Positions 9,144 through 16,305 of a stretch of DNA of 64,000 nt are shown here, piece by piece. The DNA comes from Amycolatopsis australiensis (GTDB lineage: Bacteria > Actinomycetota > Actinomycetes > Mycobacteriales > Pseudonocardiaceae), in contig NZ_FPJG01000006.1 in the NCBI RefSeq assembly GCF_900119165.1, positions 3,348,001 through 3,412,000 on the forward strand, given 5' to 3'. The notes below the pieces were generated by a model that worked only from the letters and a program-made list of their open reading frames with translations, ran no database searches and had not been told where the DNA came from. The position numbers and the translations under genes were made by a program. Each line of letters starts with the position of its first letter. Position 1 is the stretch's first letter.

Positions 9144-9159
9144 ACTGGTGTAGACCTCC
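9144..9159. promoter_or_regulatory. DasR-like (GntR-family) operator
   Basis: ACTGGTGTAGACCTCC matches the DasR-responsive consensus ACTGGTCTAGACCACT (quoted from memory) at 13 of 16 positions, keeping the TGGT..AGACC core. It lies about 26 bases before the alpha-galactosidase start, a position fitting carbohydrate-dependent repression. Confidence 0.45.
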
Positions 9160-9184
9160 GACGTCTCCACCTCCGGGAGTGCGC

Positions 9185-10762
9185 ATGTCCTTTCTCCGGC
9201 GAATCGCGGGCGCGGGTGCCGCGCTCGTGCTCGCGGCCAGCGGGCTCGTCCTGTCCCAGTCCGAGGCGCTCGCCCTCGAGAACGGGTTGCTGCGCACCCC
9301 GCCGATGGGGTTCAACAACTGGAACTCCACGCAGTGCAAGGCCGACTTCAACGAGACGATGATCAAGGGGATCGCCGACATCTTCGTGGCGAAGGGCCTC
9401 AAGGACGTCGGCTACACCTACGTCAACATCGACGACTGCTGGGCGCTGCCCGACCGCGACGCGAAGGGCAACCTCGTCCCCGACCCGGTGCGGTTCCCGC
9501 ACGGCATCAAGGCGCTCGCCGACTACGTCCACGGCAAGGGCCTGAAGTTCGGCATCTACACCAGCGCCGGCACGCACACGTGCAACAAGGCGGGCTTCCC
9601 CGGCGCGCTCGGCCACGAGCAGCAGGACGCGAACCTCTTCGCGTCCTGGGGTGTCGACTACCTGAAGTACGACAACTGCAACAACCAGGGCGTCGACGCG
9701 CAGCAGCGGTACAAGGCGATGCGGGACGCGCTCGCGAAGTCCGGCCGCCCCATCGCCTACTCGATCTGCGAGTGGGGGCAGAGCAAGCCGTGGACGTGGG
9801 CGGCGCCGGTCGGGAACCTGTGGCGCACCACCGGCGACATCTCCGACAAGTGGTCGAGCATGATCTCGAAGGCGCAGGCCAACCGCGGTCTCGCGCAGTA
9901 CGCCGGCCCGGGCCACTGGAACGACCCGGACATGCTGGAGGTCGGCAACGGCGGCATGACGGCGGCGGAGTACCGCACGCACTTCGGCCTCTGGGCGATG
10001 ATGGCCGCGCCGCTGCTCATCGGCAGTGACCTGCGGAAGGTGTCCGCCGACAACTTCGACATCCTGAAGAACACCGACGTGATCGCGCTCGACCAGGACC
10101 CGCTGGGCAAGCAGGCGACGGTGCTGAGCGCGAACGGCGGCCTGGTCGTCTACAGCAAGGTGCTGGCGAACGGCGACCGTGCGGTGGCGCTGTCCAACGA
10201 AACGGCGGCGACGGCGACGATCAGCACGACGGCGTCGGCGACCGGCATCGGCAGCGCGCCGTCGTACACGCTGAAGGACCTGTGGAGCAAGGCGGTCAGG
10301 AGCACTTCGGGGGCAATCAGCGCTTCGGTGCCTTCGCACGCGACAGTGCTGTACCGGGTCTCGGCAGCCGGTGGCGCCACGCGGTACGAAGCCGAGTCCG
10401 CGACGCTCTCGGCCGGCGGCACAGTGGACGCCAACCACGCGGGCTTCTCCGGAACGGGGTTCGCCAATGCCGCGAACGCTGTCGGCAGCTACGTCGAGTG
10501 GCGGGTGACCGGCCCGGCGTCGGCGCTGACGTTCGGCTACGCGAACGGATCGACGGCGGCCCGCCCGGTGGACATCGCGGTCGACGGCACGGTGACGGCG
10601 GCGGGCGTGGCGTTCCCGCCGACCGGCGCGTGGACGACGTGGAGCACGGTCACGCGTCAGCTGAGCTTGCCGGCGGGTTCGCACACGGTCCGCGTCACGG
10701 CGACGACGGCCGACGGCCCGGCGAACCTGGACTACCTGGACGTGACGCCCTTGGCGTCGTAG
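9185..10762 (+). CDS. Secreted GH27 alpha-galactosidase with C-terminal carbohydrate-binding module
   Basis: A 525-residue exported glycosidase. A signal peptide spans about residues 1-32 (MSFLRRIAGAGAALVLAA...). The GH27 catalytic barrel starts at LRTPPMGFNNWNS. The nucleophile is Asp163 in LKYDNC, and the acid/base Asp is in GHWNDPDMLEVG. A beta-sandwich follows the barrel, then from about residue 400 a CBM35/CBM6-like module (RYEAESATLSAGG ... YLDVTPLAS). It should release terminal alpha-galactose from plant-type oligosaccharides or galactomannan outside the cell. Start at ATG 9185 with GGGAG upstream. Its 3' end overlaps the convergent HxlR gene by 31 bases. Confidence 0.93.
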   Translation: MSFLRRIAGAGAALVLAASGLVLSQSEALALENGLLRTPPMGFNNWNSTQCKADFNETMIKGIADIFVAKGLKDVGYTYVNIDDCWALPDRDAKGNLVPDPVRFPHGIKALADYVHGKGLKFGIYTSAGTHTCNKAGFPGALGHEQQDANLFASWGVDYLKYDNCNNQGVDAQQRYKAMRDALAKSGRPIAYSICEWGQSKPWTWAAPVGNLWRTTGDISDKWSSMISKAQANRGLAQYAGPGHWNDPDMLEVGNGGMTAAEYRTHFGLWAMMAAPLLIGSDLRKVSADNFDILKNTDVIALDQDPLGKQATVLSANGGLVVYSKVLANGDRAVALSNETAATATISTTASATGIGSAPSYTLKDLWSKAVRSTSGAISASVPSHATVLYRVSAAGGATRYEAESATLSAGGTVDANHAGFSGTGFANAANAVGSYVEWRVTGPASALTFGYANGSTAARPVDIAVDGTVTAAGVAFPPTGAWTTWSTVTRQLSLPAGSHTVRVTATTADGPANLDYLDVTPLAS

Positions 10763-11100
10763 GCGTGCCGGGCCGCTTCGACCTTCTCCAGGTTCGGTGA
10801 CCACCGGGCGAGGCTCGCGAACAGCGGGCCGAGGCTGCGGCCCAGCTCGCTGATCTCGTACTCCACCCGCGGCGGGACCTCGGCGTGGTAGGTCCGCACG
10901 ACGAGGCCGTCGCGCTCCAGCTGCCGCAGCCGCTGCGTGAGCACCTTCGGGGTGATCGTGGTGATGCGGCGCTGCAGCTCGACGAACCGCTGGCGGCCGT
11001 ACTCGTTGAGCGCCCACAGGATCGGCGTCGTCCAGCGGCTGAAGACGATGTCGACCACCGGCGCGATCGGGCAGGCCAGCTCGGGTGTGGTGTCGGTCAC
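10732..11100 (-). CDS. HxlR-family winged-helix transcriptional regulator
   Basis: A 122-residue HxlR/MarR-like repressor. It has the family pattern CPIAPVVDIVFSRWTTPILWAL, then the recognition region RITTITPKVLTQRLRQLERDGLV and the wing EVPPRVEYEISELGRSLGPLF. The conserved N-terminal Cys (ELACPIAP) is the redox/electrophile-sensing Cys of many HxlR proteins. GTG start at 11100 with a strong GGAGG site. It is divergent from the NmrA-like reductase gene and probably controls that promoter and its own. Confidence 0.92.
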   Translation of the reverse strand: MTDTTPELACPIAPVVDIVFSRWTTPILWALNEYGRQRFVELQRRITTITPKVLTQRLRQLERDGLVVRTYHAEVPPRVEYEISELGRSLGPLFASLARWSPNLEKVEAARHAYDAKGVTSR

Positions 11101-11119
11101 TTCGTACGCCTCCAGCCAA

Positions 11120-11156
11120 TACTTTCCTCTAGGTACCTACTATACCGGGGAAGGTA
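11120..11156. promoter_or_regulatory. Divergent promoter with nested inverted repeats (HxlR operator candidate)
   Basis: The 67-bp gap between the HxlR gene and the NmrA-like gene contains a perfect 10-bp palindrome TAGGTACCTA (11130-11139). This sits inside a wider inverted pair TACTTTCC (11120-11127) and GGAAGGTA (11149-11156), with 7 of 8 bases symmetrical. Such AT-richer symmetry is unusual in this genome and fits a dimeric regulator binding between divergent genes. Confidence 0.55.
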
Positions 11157-11167
11157 GCGTCGCCGGC

Positions 11168-11983
11168 ATGATCGTAGTGACAGGAGCGACGGGAAACGTC
11201 GGACGACCGCTGGTGCGGGCCCTCGCGGAGGCGGGGGAGCAGGTGATGGCGGTGTCCCGCCGGGTTTCGCAGGCGGACGTGCCGGACGGGGTGCGCGCGG
11301 TGCAGGCGGACCTCGGCTCGCCGTCGAGTTTCGGGTCTGTTGTGGACGGTGCGGAAGCGCTGTTCCTGATGGTGTCCGGCGCATTCGTGCCGCTGGACGA
11401 GGTATTGGCTGTCGCGAAGGACAGTGGCGTCGGCCGGGTGGTGGCGCTGTCGTCCCAGGGGGTGGCGACCGGGCGGCACCCCACGGTGCTGGAGGACTCC
11501 GTGCGCGGTTCCGGTCTGGAGTGGACGATGCTCCGGCCGGGCGGGTTCGCGTCGAACGCGTTCCGGTGGGCCGAAAGCGTGCGGTCGGCGCGGAAGGTCG
11601 TGGCGCCGTTCGGTGACGTGGGGCTGCCGGTGGTCGACCCGGACGACATCGCCGCGGTCGCCGCCGCCGCGTTGCGGGACAACCGCCACGCCGGTGCCGA
11701 GTACGTGCTGACCGGCCCGGTCGCGATCACCCCGCGCGAGCAGGCGGCGGTGCTCGGCGACGTGCTGGGCGAGCCGGTGCGGTTCGTCGAGCAGACGCGC
11801 GAGGAAGCCCGCTCGGTGATGCTGGGCTTCATGCCCCCGGAGGTCGCGGAGGTGACGCTGGACGTGCTGGGCGCGCCCACGTCCGGCGAGCAGCAGGTGA
11901 GCCCGGACGTCGAGCGGGTCCTGGGCCGCCCGCCGCGTCCCTTCGCCGACTGGGTGGCGCGCAACGCGGCGGTGTTCAGGTGA
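11168..11983 (+). CDS. NmrA-like NAD(P)-binding reductase (quinone oxidoreductase-like SDR)
   Basis: A 271-residue atypical short-chain dehydrogenase. The Rossmann motif is VTGATGNVGRPLV at the N-terminus. ALSSQGVATGRHP, WTMLRPGGFASN and the later VDPDDIAAVAAAAL follow the NmrA/QOR2 pattern, without the classical YxxxK pair. Probable role: NADPH-dependent reduction or redox sensing, controlled by the divergent HxlR gene. ATG at 11168. The TGA overlaps the GTG start of the haloalkane dehalogenase, so the two form an operon. Confidence 0.87.
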   Translation: MIVVTGATGNVGRPLVRALAEAGEQVMAVSRRVSQADVPDGVRAVQADLGSPSSFGSVVDGAEALFLMVSGAFVPLDEVLAVAKDSGVGRVVALSSQGVATGRHPTVLEDSVRGSGLEWTMLRPGGFASNAFRWAESVRSARKVVAPFGDVGLPVVDPDDIAAVAAAALRDNRHAGAEYVLTGPVAITPREQAAVLGDVLGEPVRFVEQTREEARSVMLGFMPPEVAEVTLDVLGAPTSGEQQVSPDVERVLGRPPRPFADWVARNAAVFR

Positions 11984-12795
11984 AGGTCCTCGGCTCGACC
12001 ATGTCCTATGTGGACACAGGATCCGGTGCGCCGATCGTCTTCCTGCACGGCAACCCGACGTCGTCGCGCTTGTGGCGCAACGTGCTGCCGTCGCTGCCGG
12101 GCCGTCGGCTGGCTCCGGACCTGATCGGCATGGGCGGCTCGGGTCGTCCGCCGATCGAGTACTCGTTCGCCGACCACGCCCGCTACCTCGACGCCTGGTT
12201 CGACGCGCTGGAGCTGTCCGACGTGGTCCTGGTCGGCCACGACTGGGGTGGCGCACTGGCGGCGGACTGGGCGTCGCGGCACCCGGGACGCGTCCGGGGC
12301 CTGGCGTTCACGGAGGCGGTCCTGAAGCCGATGACGTGGGAGGAGTTCCCGCCGGCGGGCGCGGAGCTGTTCCGCGCGCTCAAGACACCGGGCGTCGGCG
12401 AGTCGATGATGACGGAGTTCCTCGCCGGGCTCCCGCCGGAGTACGCGGCGATGTACCCGACCCCGGAGTCGCGGATCCCGCTGCTGCGCTGGGCCCGCTC
12501 GATGCCGCTGGGCGGCTCGCCGTCGCCGGTCGTCTCGCGCATCGAGGCGTTCGACGGCTGGCTGGCGGCCACGCCGGAGGTCCCGAAGCTGCTGATCACC
12601 TTCGAACCCGGCTACTCGACGATGCTCACGCCGCCGATGATCGAGTGGCTGTCCGGGACCTTCGCCTCGCTGGAGGTGGTCCACCACGCGGTCGTGGCGG
12701 GCCACCACACCCCGGAGGAGCAGCCGGAGCTGATCGCCGCGACGCTGGCGAGCTGGCTGAGCCGGGTGCGCCCGGGAGAGGCGGTTCCGGCGTAG
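11980..12795 (+). CDS. Haloalkane dehalogenase (alpha/beta hydrolase)
   Basis: A 271-residue alpha/beta hydrolase with the full haloalkane dehalogenase set. Asn25 in HGNPTSS and Trp89 after the nucleophile are in position to hold halide. Asp88 in GHDWGG is the nucleophile. Glu112 in FTEAVLKPMTWEEFP is the catalytic acid at the LinB-type position. His243 in VAGHHTPEEQPELI is the base. It would hydrolyse carbon-halogen bonds to alcohols in the cytoplasm. It starts at GTG 11980 within a GTGA overlap with the NmrA-like gene. It is slightly shorter than LinB/DhaA (about 295) because of a compact cap domain. Confidence 0.88.
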   Translation: MKVLGSTMSYVDTGSGAPIVFLHGNPTSSRLWRNVLPSLPGRRLAPDLIGMGGSGRPPIEYSFADHARYLDAWFDALELSDVVLVGHDWGGALAADWASRHPGRVRGLAFTEAVLKPMTWEEFPPAGAELFRALKTPGVGESMMTEFLAGLPPEYAAMYPTPESRIPLLRWARSMPLGGSPSPVVSRIEAFDGWLAATPEVPKLLITFEPGYSTMLTPPMIEWLSGTFASLEVVHHAVVAGHHTPEEQPELIAATLASWLSRVRPGEAVPA

Positions 12796-12910
12796 CCCGG
12801 CGAGTTTCCGTCGATTCCGTGCGCGCCGACGGCGGGAATCCTTGGCGGAAAGGAAAGCACGGCGGATTGCGTAGCGCGGGCCGTGTCGAACGCTCATGAA
12901 CTCGCGCGAC

Positions 12911-12929
12911 GGTCCGAAAATGTCGGACC
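12911..12929. promoter_or_regulatory. Inverted repeat upstream of beta-propeller gene
   Basis: GGTCCGA (12911-12917) and TCGGACC (12923-12929) form a 7-bp inverted repeat with a 5-nt AT-rich spacer. It lies about 110 bases before the beta-propeller start. It could be an operator or a weak terminator for the upstream operon. The rest of 12796-13038 shows no gene. Confidence 0.35.
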
Positions 12930-13038
12930 CCCTCGCTAGGGTCGGAGGCCTGTGGGGATGGGTTGCGGGCCACCGGATCCGGGGGCCGGTCCACCTCGCG
13001 GGCCCCGCCGCGGCGGGGCGGGACTGAGGGGAACGCGA

Positions 13039-14223
13039 GTGAACTTCCGAAGAACTCTTGCCGCTCTGGTGGGTGTGCTGCTGCCGGTCGCCGGGTTCGC
13101 GGCGCCGGTCGCGCAGGCGGCGCAGACCGGCGTCTCGGTCACCTACCAGGTCGACGCCCGGCACGACGGCACGTTGCTCGACTCCGGCGTGGCCGCCCCG
13201 CCCCTCGACCGGAAGTGGGCACGGGACCTGGGCGGGCGGGTGTCGTACCCGATCGTCGCGGGCGGGCGCGTGTTCGTCACTTCGGCCTCGCCGAGCGGGT
13301 ACGGCACCATCCTGCACGGCTTCGACGCGGCAACCGGGCAGGACGCCTGGGCACCGGTCGATCTCGGCGGCACGTACTGGTGGTCGGCGCTCGCGTACGG
13401 GGGCGGCCGGCTGTACGCGCAGAACTACGACGGCGTGCTGAGCGCGTTCAACCCGGCGACGGGGGCGAAGGTCTGGAGCGTCCAGCTGCCGGGCCAGTAC
13501 GCCTTCAGCTCGCCGCCGACCTTCGCCGCGGGCGTGGTGTACACGGGCGGAGCGGGCTCGGGCGGCACGCTGTACGCGGTCGACGCGGCGAGTGGCGCGG
13601 TGCTGTGGACCCAGGGTGTCGCGAACGGGGACGACAGCTCGCCGGCCGTCACGGCCAACGGGGTTTACGTGTCGTACGCGTGTGAGCAGACGTATGCGTT
13701 CGACCCGAAGTCGGGCACTCCGATCTGGCGCCACCAGACGGGCTGCTCGGGCGGCGGCGGCCGGACCCCGGTGGTGGCCGACGGCGGCCTGTGGATCCGC
13801 GACGACGCGGGCGCCCCGGCGGCGGTGCTGAACCTGGCGGACGGCGCGGTCCGCGGCACGTATGACGCCACGGGATCGGCCCCGGCCCCGGCGTTCGACG
13901 GCCGTCAGGGCTACTTCGTGGACAACGGAGTGCTGAAGGAGCGGCACAGCCGGACGTTCGAGAACCGCTGGACGTTCGCGGGCGACAACCAGCTGTCGTC
14001 GGCCCCGATCGTGGTGAACGGCTACGTGTACGTGGGTTCCCGGACGGGCCAGCTGTGGGCCTTGAACGGCGCGACGGGCGAACCGGTGTGGTCGACGAAC
14101 GTCGGAGCCCCGATCGAGCCCCCGGACGAGCACAACGTGTCGCAGCCGCTGACCGGCCTGGCCGCGGGCGGCGGCCTGGTCGTGGTCCCGGCGACGAACA
14201 CGCTGGTGGCGTACGGCCACTGA
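13039..14223 (+). CDS. Secreted PQQ-like beta-propeller repeat protein
   Basis: A 394-residue exported protein with signal peptide (MNFRRTLAALVGVLLPVAGFAAPVAQA). Its blades are of the PQQ/WD-like outer-membrane BamB type, each with a glycine-rich turn and Ala/Trp closure (for example AFNPATGAKVWSVQLPG, YAVDAASGAVLWTQG, WALNGATGEPVWSTNVG). At least six blades can be counted. The residues of quinoprotein dehydrogenases that bind PQQ and calcium are not evident, so a binding or scaffold role is more likely than catalysis. GTG start at 13039 with a GAGGGGAA site upstream. Confidence 0.85.
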   Translation: MNFRRTLAALVGVLLPVAGFAAPVAQAAQTGVSVTYQVDARHDGTLLDSGVAAPPLDRKWARDLGGRVSYPIVAGGRVFVTSASPSGYGTILHGFDAATGQDAWAPVDLGGTYWWSALAYGGGRLYAQNYDGVLSAFNPATGAKVWSVQLPGQYAFSSPPTFAAGVVYTGGAGSGGTLYAVDAASGAVLWTQGVANGDDSSPAVTANGVYVSYACEQTYAFDPKSGTPIWRHQTGCSGGGGRTPVVADGGLWIRDDAGAPAAVLNLADGAVRGTYDATGSAPAPAFDGRQGYFVDNGVLKERHSRTFENRWTFAGDNQLSSAPIVVNGYVYVGSRTGQLWALNGATGEPVWSTNVGAPIEPPDEHNVSQPLTGLAAGGGLVVVPATNTLVAYGH

Positions 14224-14229
14224 GGAAAA

Positions 14230-14259
14230 GGGGTGGCCGCCGTTCGCGGTGGCCACCCC
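14230..14259 (+). terminator. Rho-independent-type hairpin after beta-propeller gene
   Basis: A 13-bp stem (14230-14242 with 14247-14259, one G-T wobble) closed by a TTCG tetraloop starts 7 bases after the stop. No T-run follows, as usual in high-GC actinobacteria. Confidence 0.75.
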
Positions 14260-14505
14260 GCCGTCCCCGGATGCCCACGGTCGTGGCGGACGAGCACCCG
14301 GACGTTGGTGAGCAGCCGGTGCAAGGTAGTCACGACCTCGGGTGCGACCGCCAGGTTCGTGAGGTCGTGGCTGACGTCGAGGTGGATGGGCTCGTCGTCG
14401 GGCACCGCGCGGTCGCCGGTGCGCAGTGCGTCGACCAGCCGGCGCATCGCGGCCAGGGCCGCCGTGCCTGCCCCGTGAAGCCGTGGTGTCCACAAAGGAC
14501 AGCGC
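14260..14505. other. No intact gene; possible degraded coding sequence on the minus strand
   Basis: One minus-strand frame reads ALAAMRRLVDALRTGDRAV then PDDEPIHLDVSHDLTNLAVAP, which looks protein-like but matches no family I recognise. It has no credible start and runs into the SDR remnant. Probably part of the same decayed locus. Confidence 0.35.
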
Positions 14506-14916
14506 TCAGCGCGGGTGGGCGCCGCCGTCCAGGCTGAGTACCTGGTTGGTGAGGTAGCCCTTGCGCAGGATGGCGAGGGCCAGACCGGCGACCTCGCCGG
14601 GGCAGCCGAACCGCCCGGTGGGCAGCCGCGTTGACCGTCACGCCGCGCAGGCCGGCCTTCGACGCGGCGTAGTCCGCGCCGACGATGCCCGCGGTGAAGG
14701 GAGTGCCGGGCGACATGAGCAGCACGCGACCGAAGCCGCGTTCCGCCATGCCGATGAGAGCGTCCTGCGCCAGACCGCGCCACCAGGTCGTTCGCCTCCG
14801 CGGAATGCGAGCCGTAGGCGAGGTTGGTCTTCACCCCGGCGGCGATCAGGCGGTGGCCGATACCCGGAGGCCCCGGTGAGCAGGGCGAATCTGCCGGAAA
14901 GGTCGTGCTGGGTCAC
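14506..14916 (-). pseudogene. Short-chain dehydrogenase remnant (FabG-like), frameshifted and deleted
   Basis: Recognisable SDR pieces occur in order on this strand but in different frames. The start VTQHDLSGRFALLTGAS (Rossmann entry) is followed by KTNLAYGSHSAEANDLV, then GFGRVLLMSPGTPFTAGIVGADYAASKAGLRGVTVN (Ser-Tyr-Lys region), and a C-terminus reading LPTGRFGCPGEVAGLALAIL...VLSLDGGAHPR. Several frameshifts and internal deletions reduce ~720 nt to 411. The gene cannot make a functional enzyme. It lies next to two other decayed genes. Confidence 0.75.
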
Positions 14917-14944
14917 CGGTGGGCCTGTCGGGTGAGTGAGGTAC

Positions 14945-15282
14945 TCAGGCGCGGGCGAGAGTCCAGCCGACGTCGGTACCGAGACGTGACCCGAGGGCGA
15001 GGTGTACGAGCAGTTCGACGGCACGCTCGAGGTAACCCAGCGGCCCCGGCGTCGACCGCGCCGAACCCGAGCTGCGCGGCGAGGTCGAGCACGCTCATCC
15101 GAGCGGCCCGGCCGTCACCGGCCACCGGCACGGCGAGCATCGCCGCGGCGACCTGCTCACGTGCCGAAGTCGTGTGCTCGATGGTGAGCGGCATGAAGCC
15201 GGCGGCGAGGACGACCGCCTCGGCTGCCGCCGCCTGAGCTGCGACGTGGTCAGTGGACGTGCCGGAGTCGGCACCGGTCACT
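14945..15282 (-). pseudogene. NADP-binding oxidoreductase remnant (NADPH:F420 reductase-like C-terminal half)
   Basis: The reading begins inside the domain (TDHVAAQAAAAEAVVLAAGF) and continues as [20 protein letters not shown] then LGFGAVDAGAAG. It then changes frame to LGYLERAVELLVHLAL...GTDVGWTLARA and a stop. This is the C-terminal pattern of NADP-dependent F420 oxidoreductase-like proteins. The N-terminal Rossmann half is missing and at least one frameshift lies near 15050, so it is a non-functional fragment. The adjoining MarR remnant is divergent, the usual regulator-target layout. Confidence 0.65.
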
Positions 15283-15352
15283 TCGTGGCGACTTCGCCGA
15301 TGCGCCGCGCGGGCAACCTGACGATCGGTCCGGGACGAGATCCCGCATCGGG

Positions 15353-15544
15353 CGAACGAGCGGCCTGTCCTACCAGGTGGCGCAGCTGAAGACGGCGCCG
15401 GGCCACGTCGCAACGGTTCGCAGGGGACTGATCGGCCAGCTGGGCGAAGAGCAGGTGGCCCAGCTGGCCGAAGTGACGGAGACGGCAAGAGACCACCTGC
15501 GAACACCGCCACTGACCCCACCACCCGAACGCAAGCCCCGCTGA
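15353..15544 (+). pseudogene. MarR-family regulator remnant
   Basis: In one frame the sequence reads RTSGLSYQVAQL, the end of the MarR recognition helix. It then passes directly to TAPGHVATVRRGLIGQLGEEQ and VAQLAEVTETARDHL, the C-terminal dimerisation helix. The wing and N-terminal helices are missing, so an internal deletion has joined the two parts. The frame upstream of 15353 is not recognisable. It is divergent from the oxidoreductase and SDR remnants, which it may once have controlled. Confidence 0.6.
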
Positions 15545-15562
15545 GAAGGCGAGGCCGGGCGG

Positions 15563-15763
15563 TCACCCCCCGATGATGGAGATGACGGGGAAGTGGCTGC
15601 GGTTGGCGATGCAGAAGGCAGTGGTGTTGTACAGGGCGAGCGAGCTACCGATGCAAACAGGCGCAGGCGCGCTGCGCACGTGAGCAGAGGCGGTCCCGGC
15701 ACCCCCGAAGAGGACACCGGCCATCAACACCAAAGCACCGAACCGAGCAGTGATCCGTCGCAT
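15563..15763 (-). CDS. Small secreted protein of unknown function
   Basis: A 66-residue protein with a clear signal peptide (MRRITARFGALVLMAGVLFGGAGTASA) and a mature part of about 39 residues. The mature part has two Cys (PVCIGSS and AFCIANR) that could form one disulfide, and a hydrophobic end (PVISIIGG). The ATG has a GGGAG site 7-8 bases upstream, supporting real translation. No family recognised. It is the only apparently intact gene between the decayed SDR/MarR locus and the tRNA fragment. Confidence 0.65.
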   Translation of the reverse strand: MRRITARFGALVLMAGVLFGGAGTASAHVRSAPAPVCIGSSLALYNTTAFCIANRSHFPVISIIGG

Positions 15764-16024
15764 GGCAAAACTCCCATCGAGAGCGGCCCCCTACGCAGAG
15801 AGGGCTGCCCCACAACAGCCATCAACGAACACAAGCAACGCAGAAGCAACCACTCGGGTGACCCCCACAGTAATCACAAAAAGCAACCACGAAGAAACGC
15901 GCCCAGCCCCGCAGAGGGCAGCCAGAGGCACCGTGGGGGTCCGAGGGGGGCTCGGCCCCCGCGAGACAACAACGAGGATGAGAAGGGAAGCGCATACGCG
16001 CGAACACACTCATCCACATCCGAG
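15764..16024. other. Non-coding stretch of atypical composition
   Basis: Richer in A and CAAC/AACA words than the rest of the window, with no frame showing actinobacterial codon bias. It contains one GC hairpin (GGGGGC 15946-15951 with GCCCCC 15955-15960). It lies on the 3' side of the minus-strand tRNA fragment, so the hairpin could be the old tRNA terminator. Confidence 0.4.
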
Positions 16025-16062
16025 CCGGGATGACAGGATTTGAACCTGCAACCCTCCGCTCG
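16025..16062 (-). pseudogene. tRNA 3'-end fragment (tRNA-Pro-like)
   Basis: On the minus strand the sequence reads GGGTTGCAGGTTCAAATCC then TGTCATCCCG. This is a T-arm (GCAGG-TTCAAAT-CCTGT) followed by the 3' acceptor strand CATCCCG, the pattern of actinobacterial tRNA-Pro. No D-arm, anticodon arm or 5' acceptor strand precedes it; upstream is protein-like sequence instead. A 3'-end tRNA copy of about 35-40 nt is the usual footprint left by tyrosine-recombinase integration of islands. It lies about 240 bp before the first gene of the NRPS cluster. Confidence 0.65.
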
Positions 16063-16152
16063 TGGATCTCCCCGTCGGCCAGTACCGCGAGCTGAGCGCC
16101 CGGTACGTCGTATTTCGCGATGAGCTCGCCGAGATTCCCCCCCCCGTCCCAT
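16058..16152 (-). pseudogene. 5' fragment of a serine hydrolase (beta-lactamase family), truncated at the tRNA fragment
   Basis: The minus strand reads NLGELIAKYDVPGAQLAVL then ADGEIHE, typical of the N-terminus of class C beta-lactamase-like hydrolases. It then runs into the tRNA 3' fragment with no SxxK region. The putative ATG (16152) is separated from this frame by nine Gs (16137-16145 on the plus strand are C). The frame is only joined if the run has 8 or 11. The gene is therefore both truncated and out of frame. Confidence 0.6.
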
Positions 16153-16305
16153 CAGCCTAGTTACGCGCTGGTGAGACCCCGCGCCGGCTGAGCCGGTGTC
16201 GGGGAACCTCCTGACAGGAGGTCCAGCGCCGCCGAGGTTCGGGCGCCGCGCGGTCTGTCACCGTCGGAAGCCAGGAGAGCCCGGTCGGGACGGAAGGGAT
16301 CCGCA

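Noticed and set aside
15750-16043. 97-codon plus-strand frame across the tRNA fragment
   Set aside because: No ribosome-binding site, composition unlike neighbours, runs through the tRNA remnant; not a credible gene.
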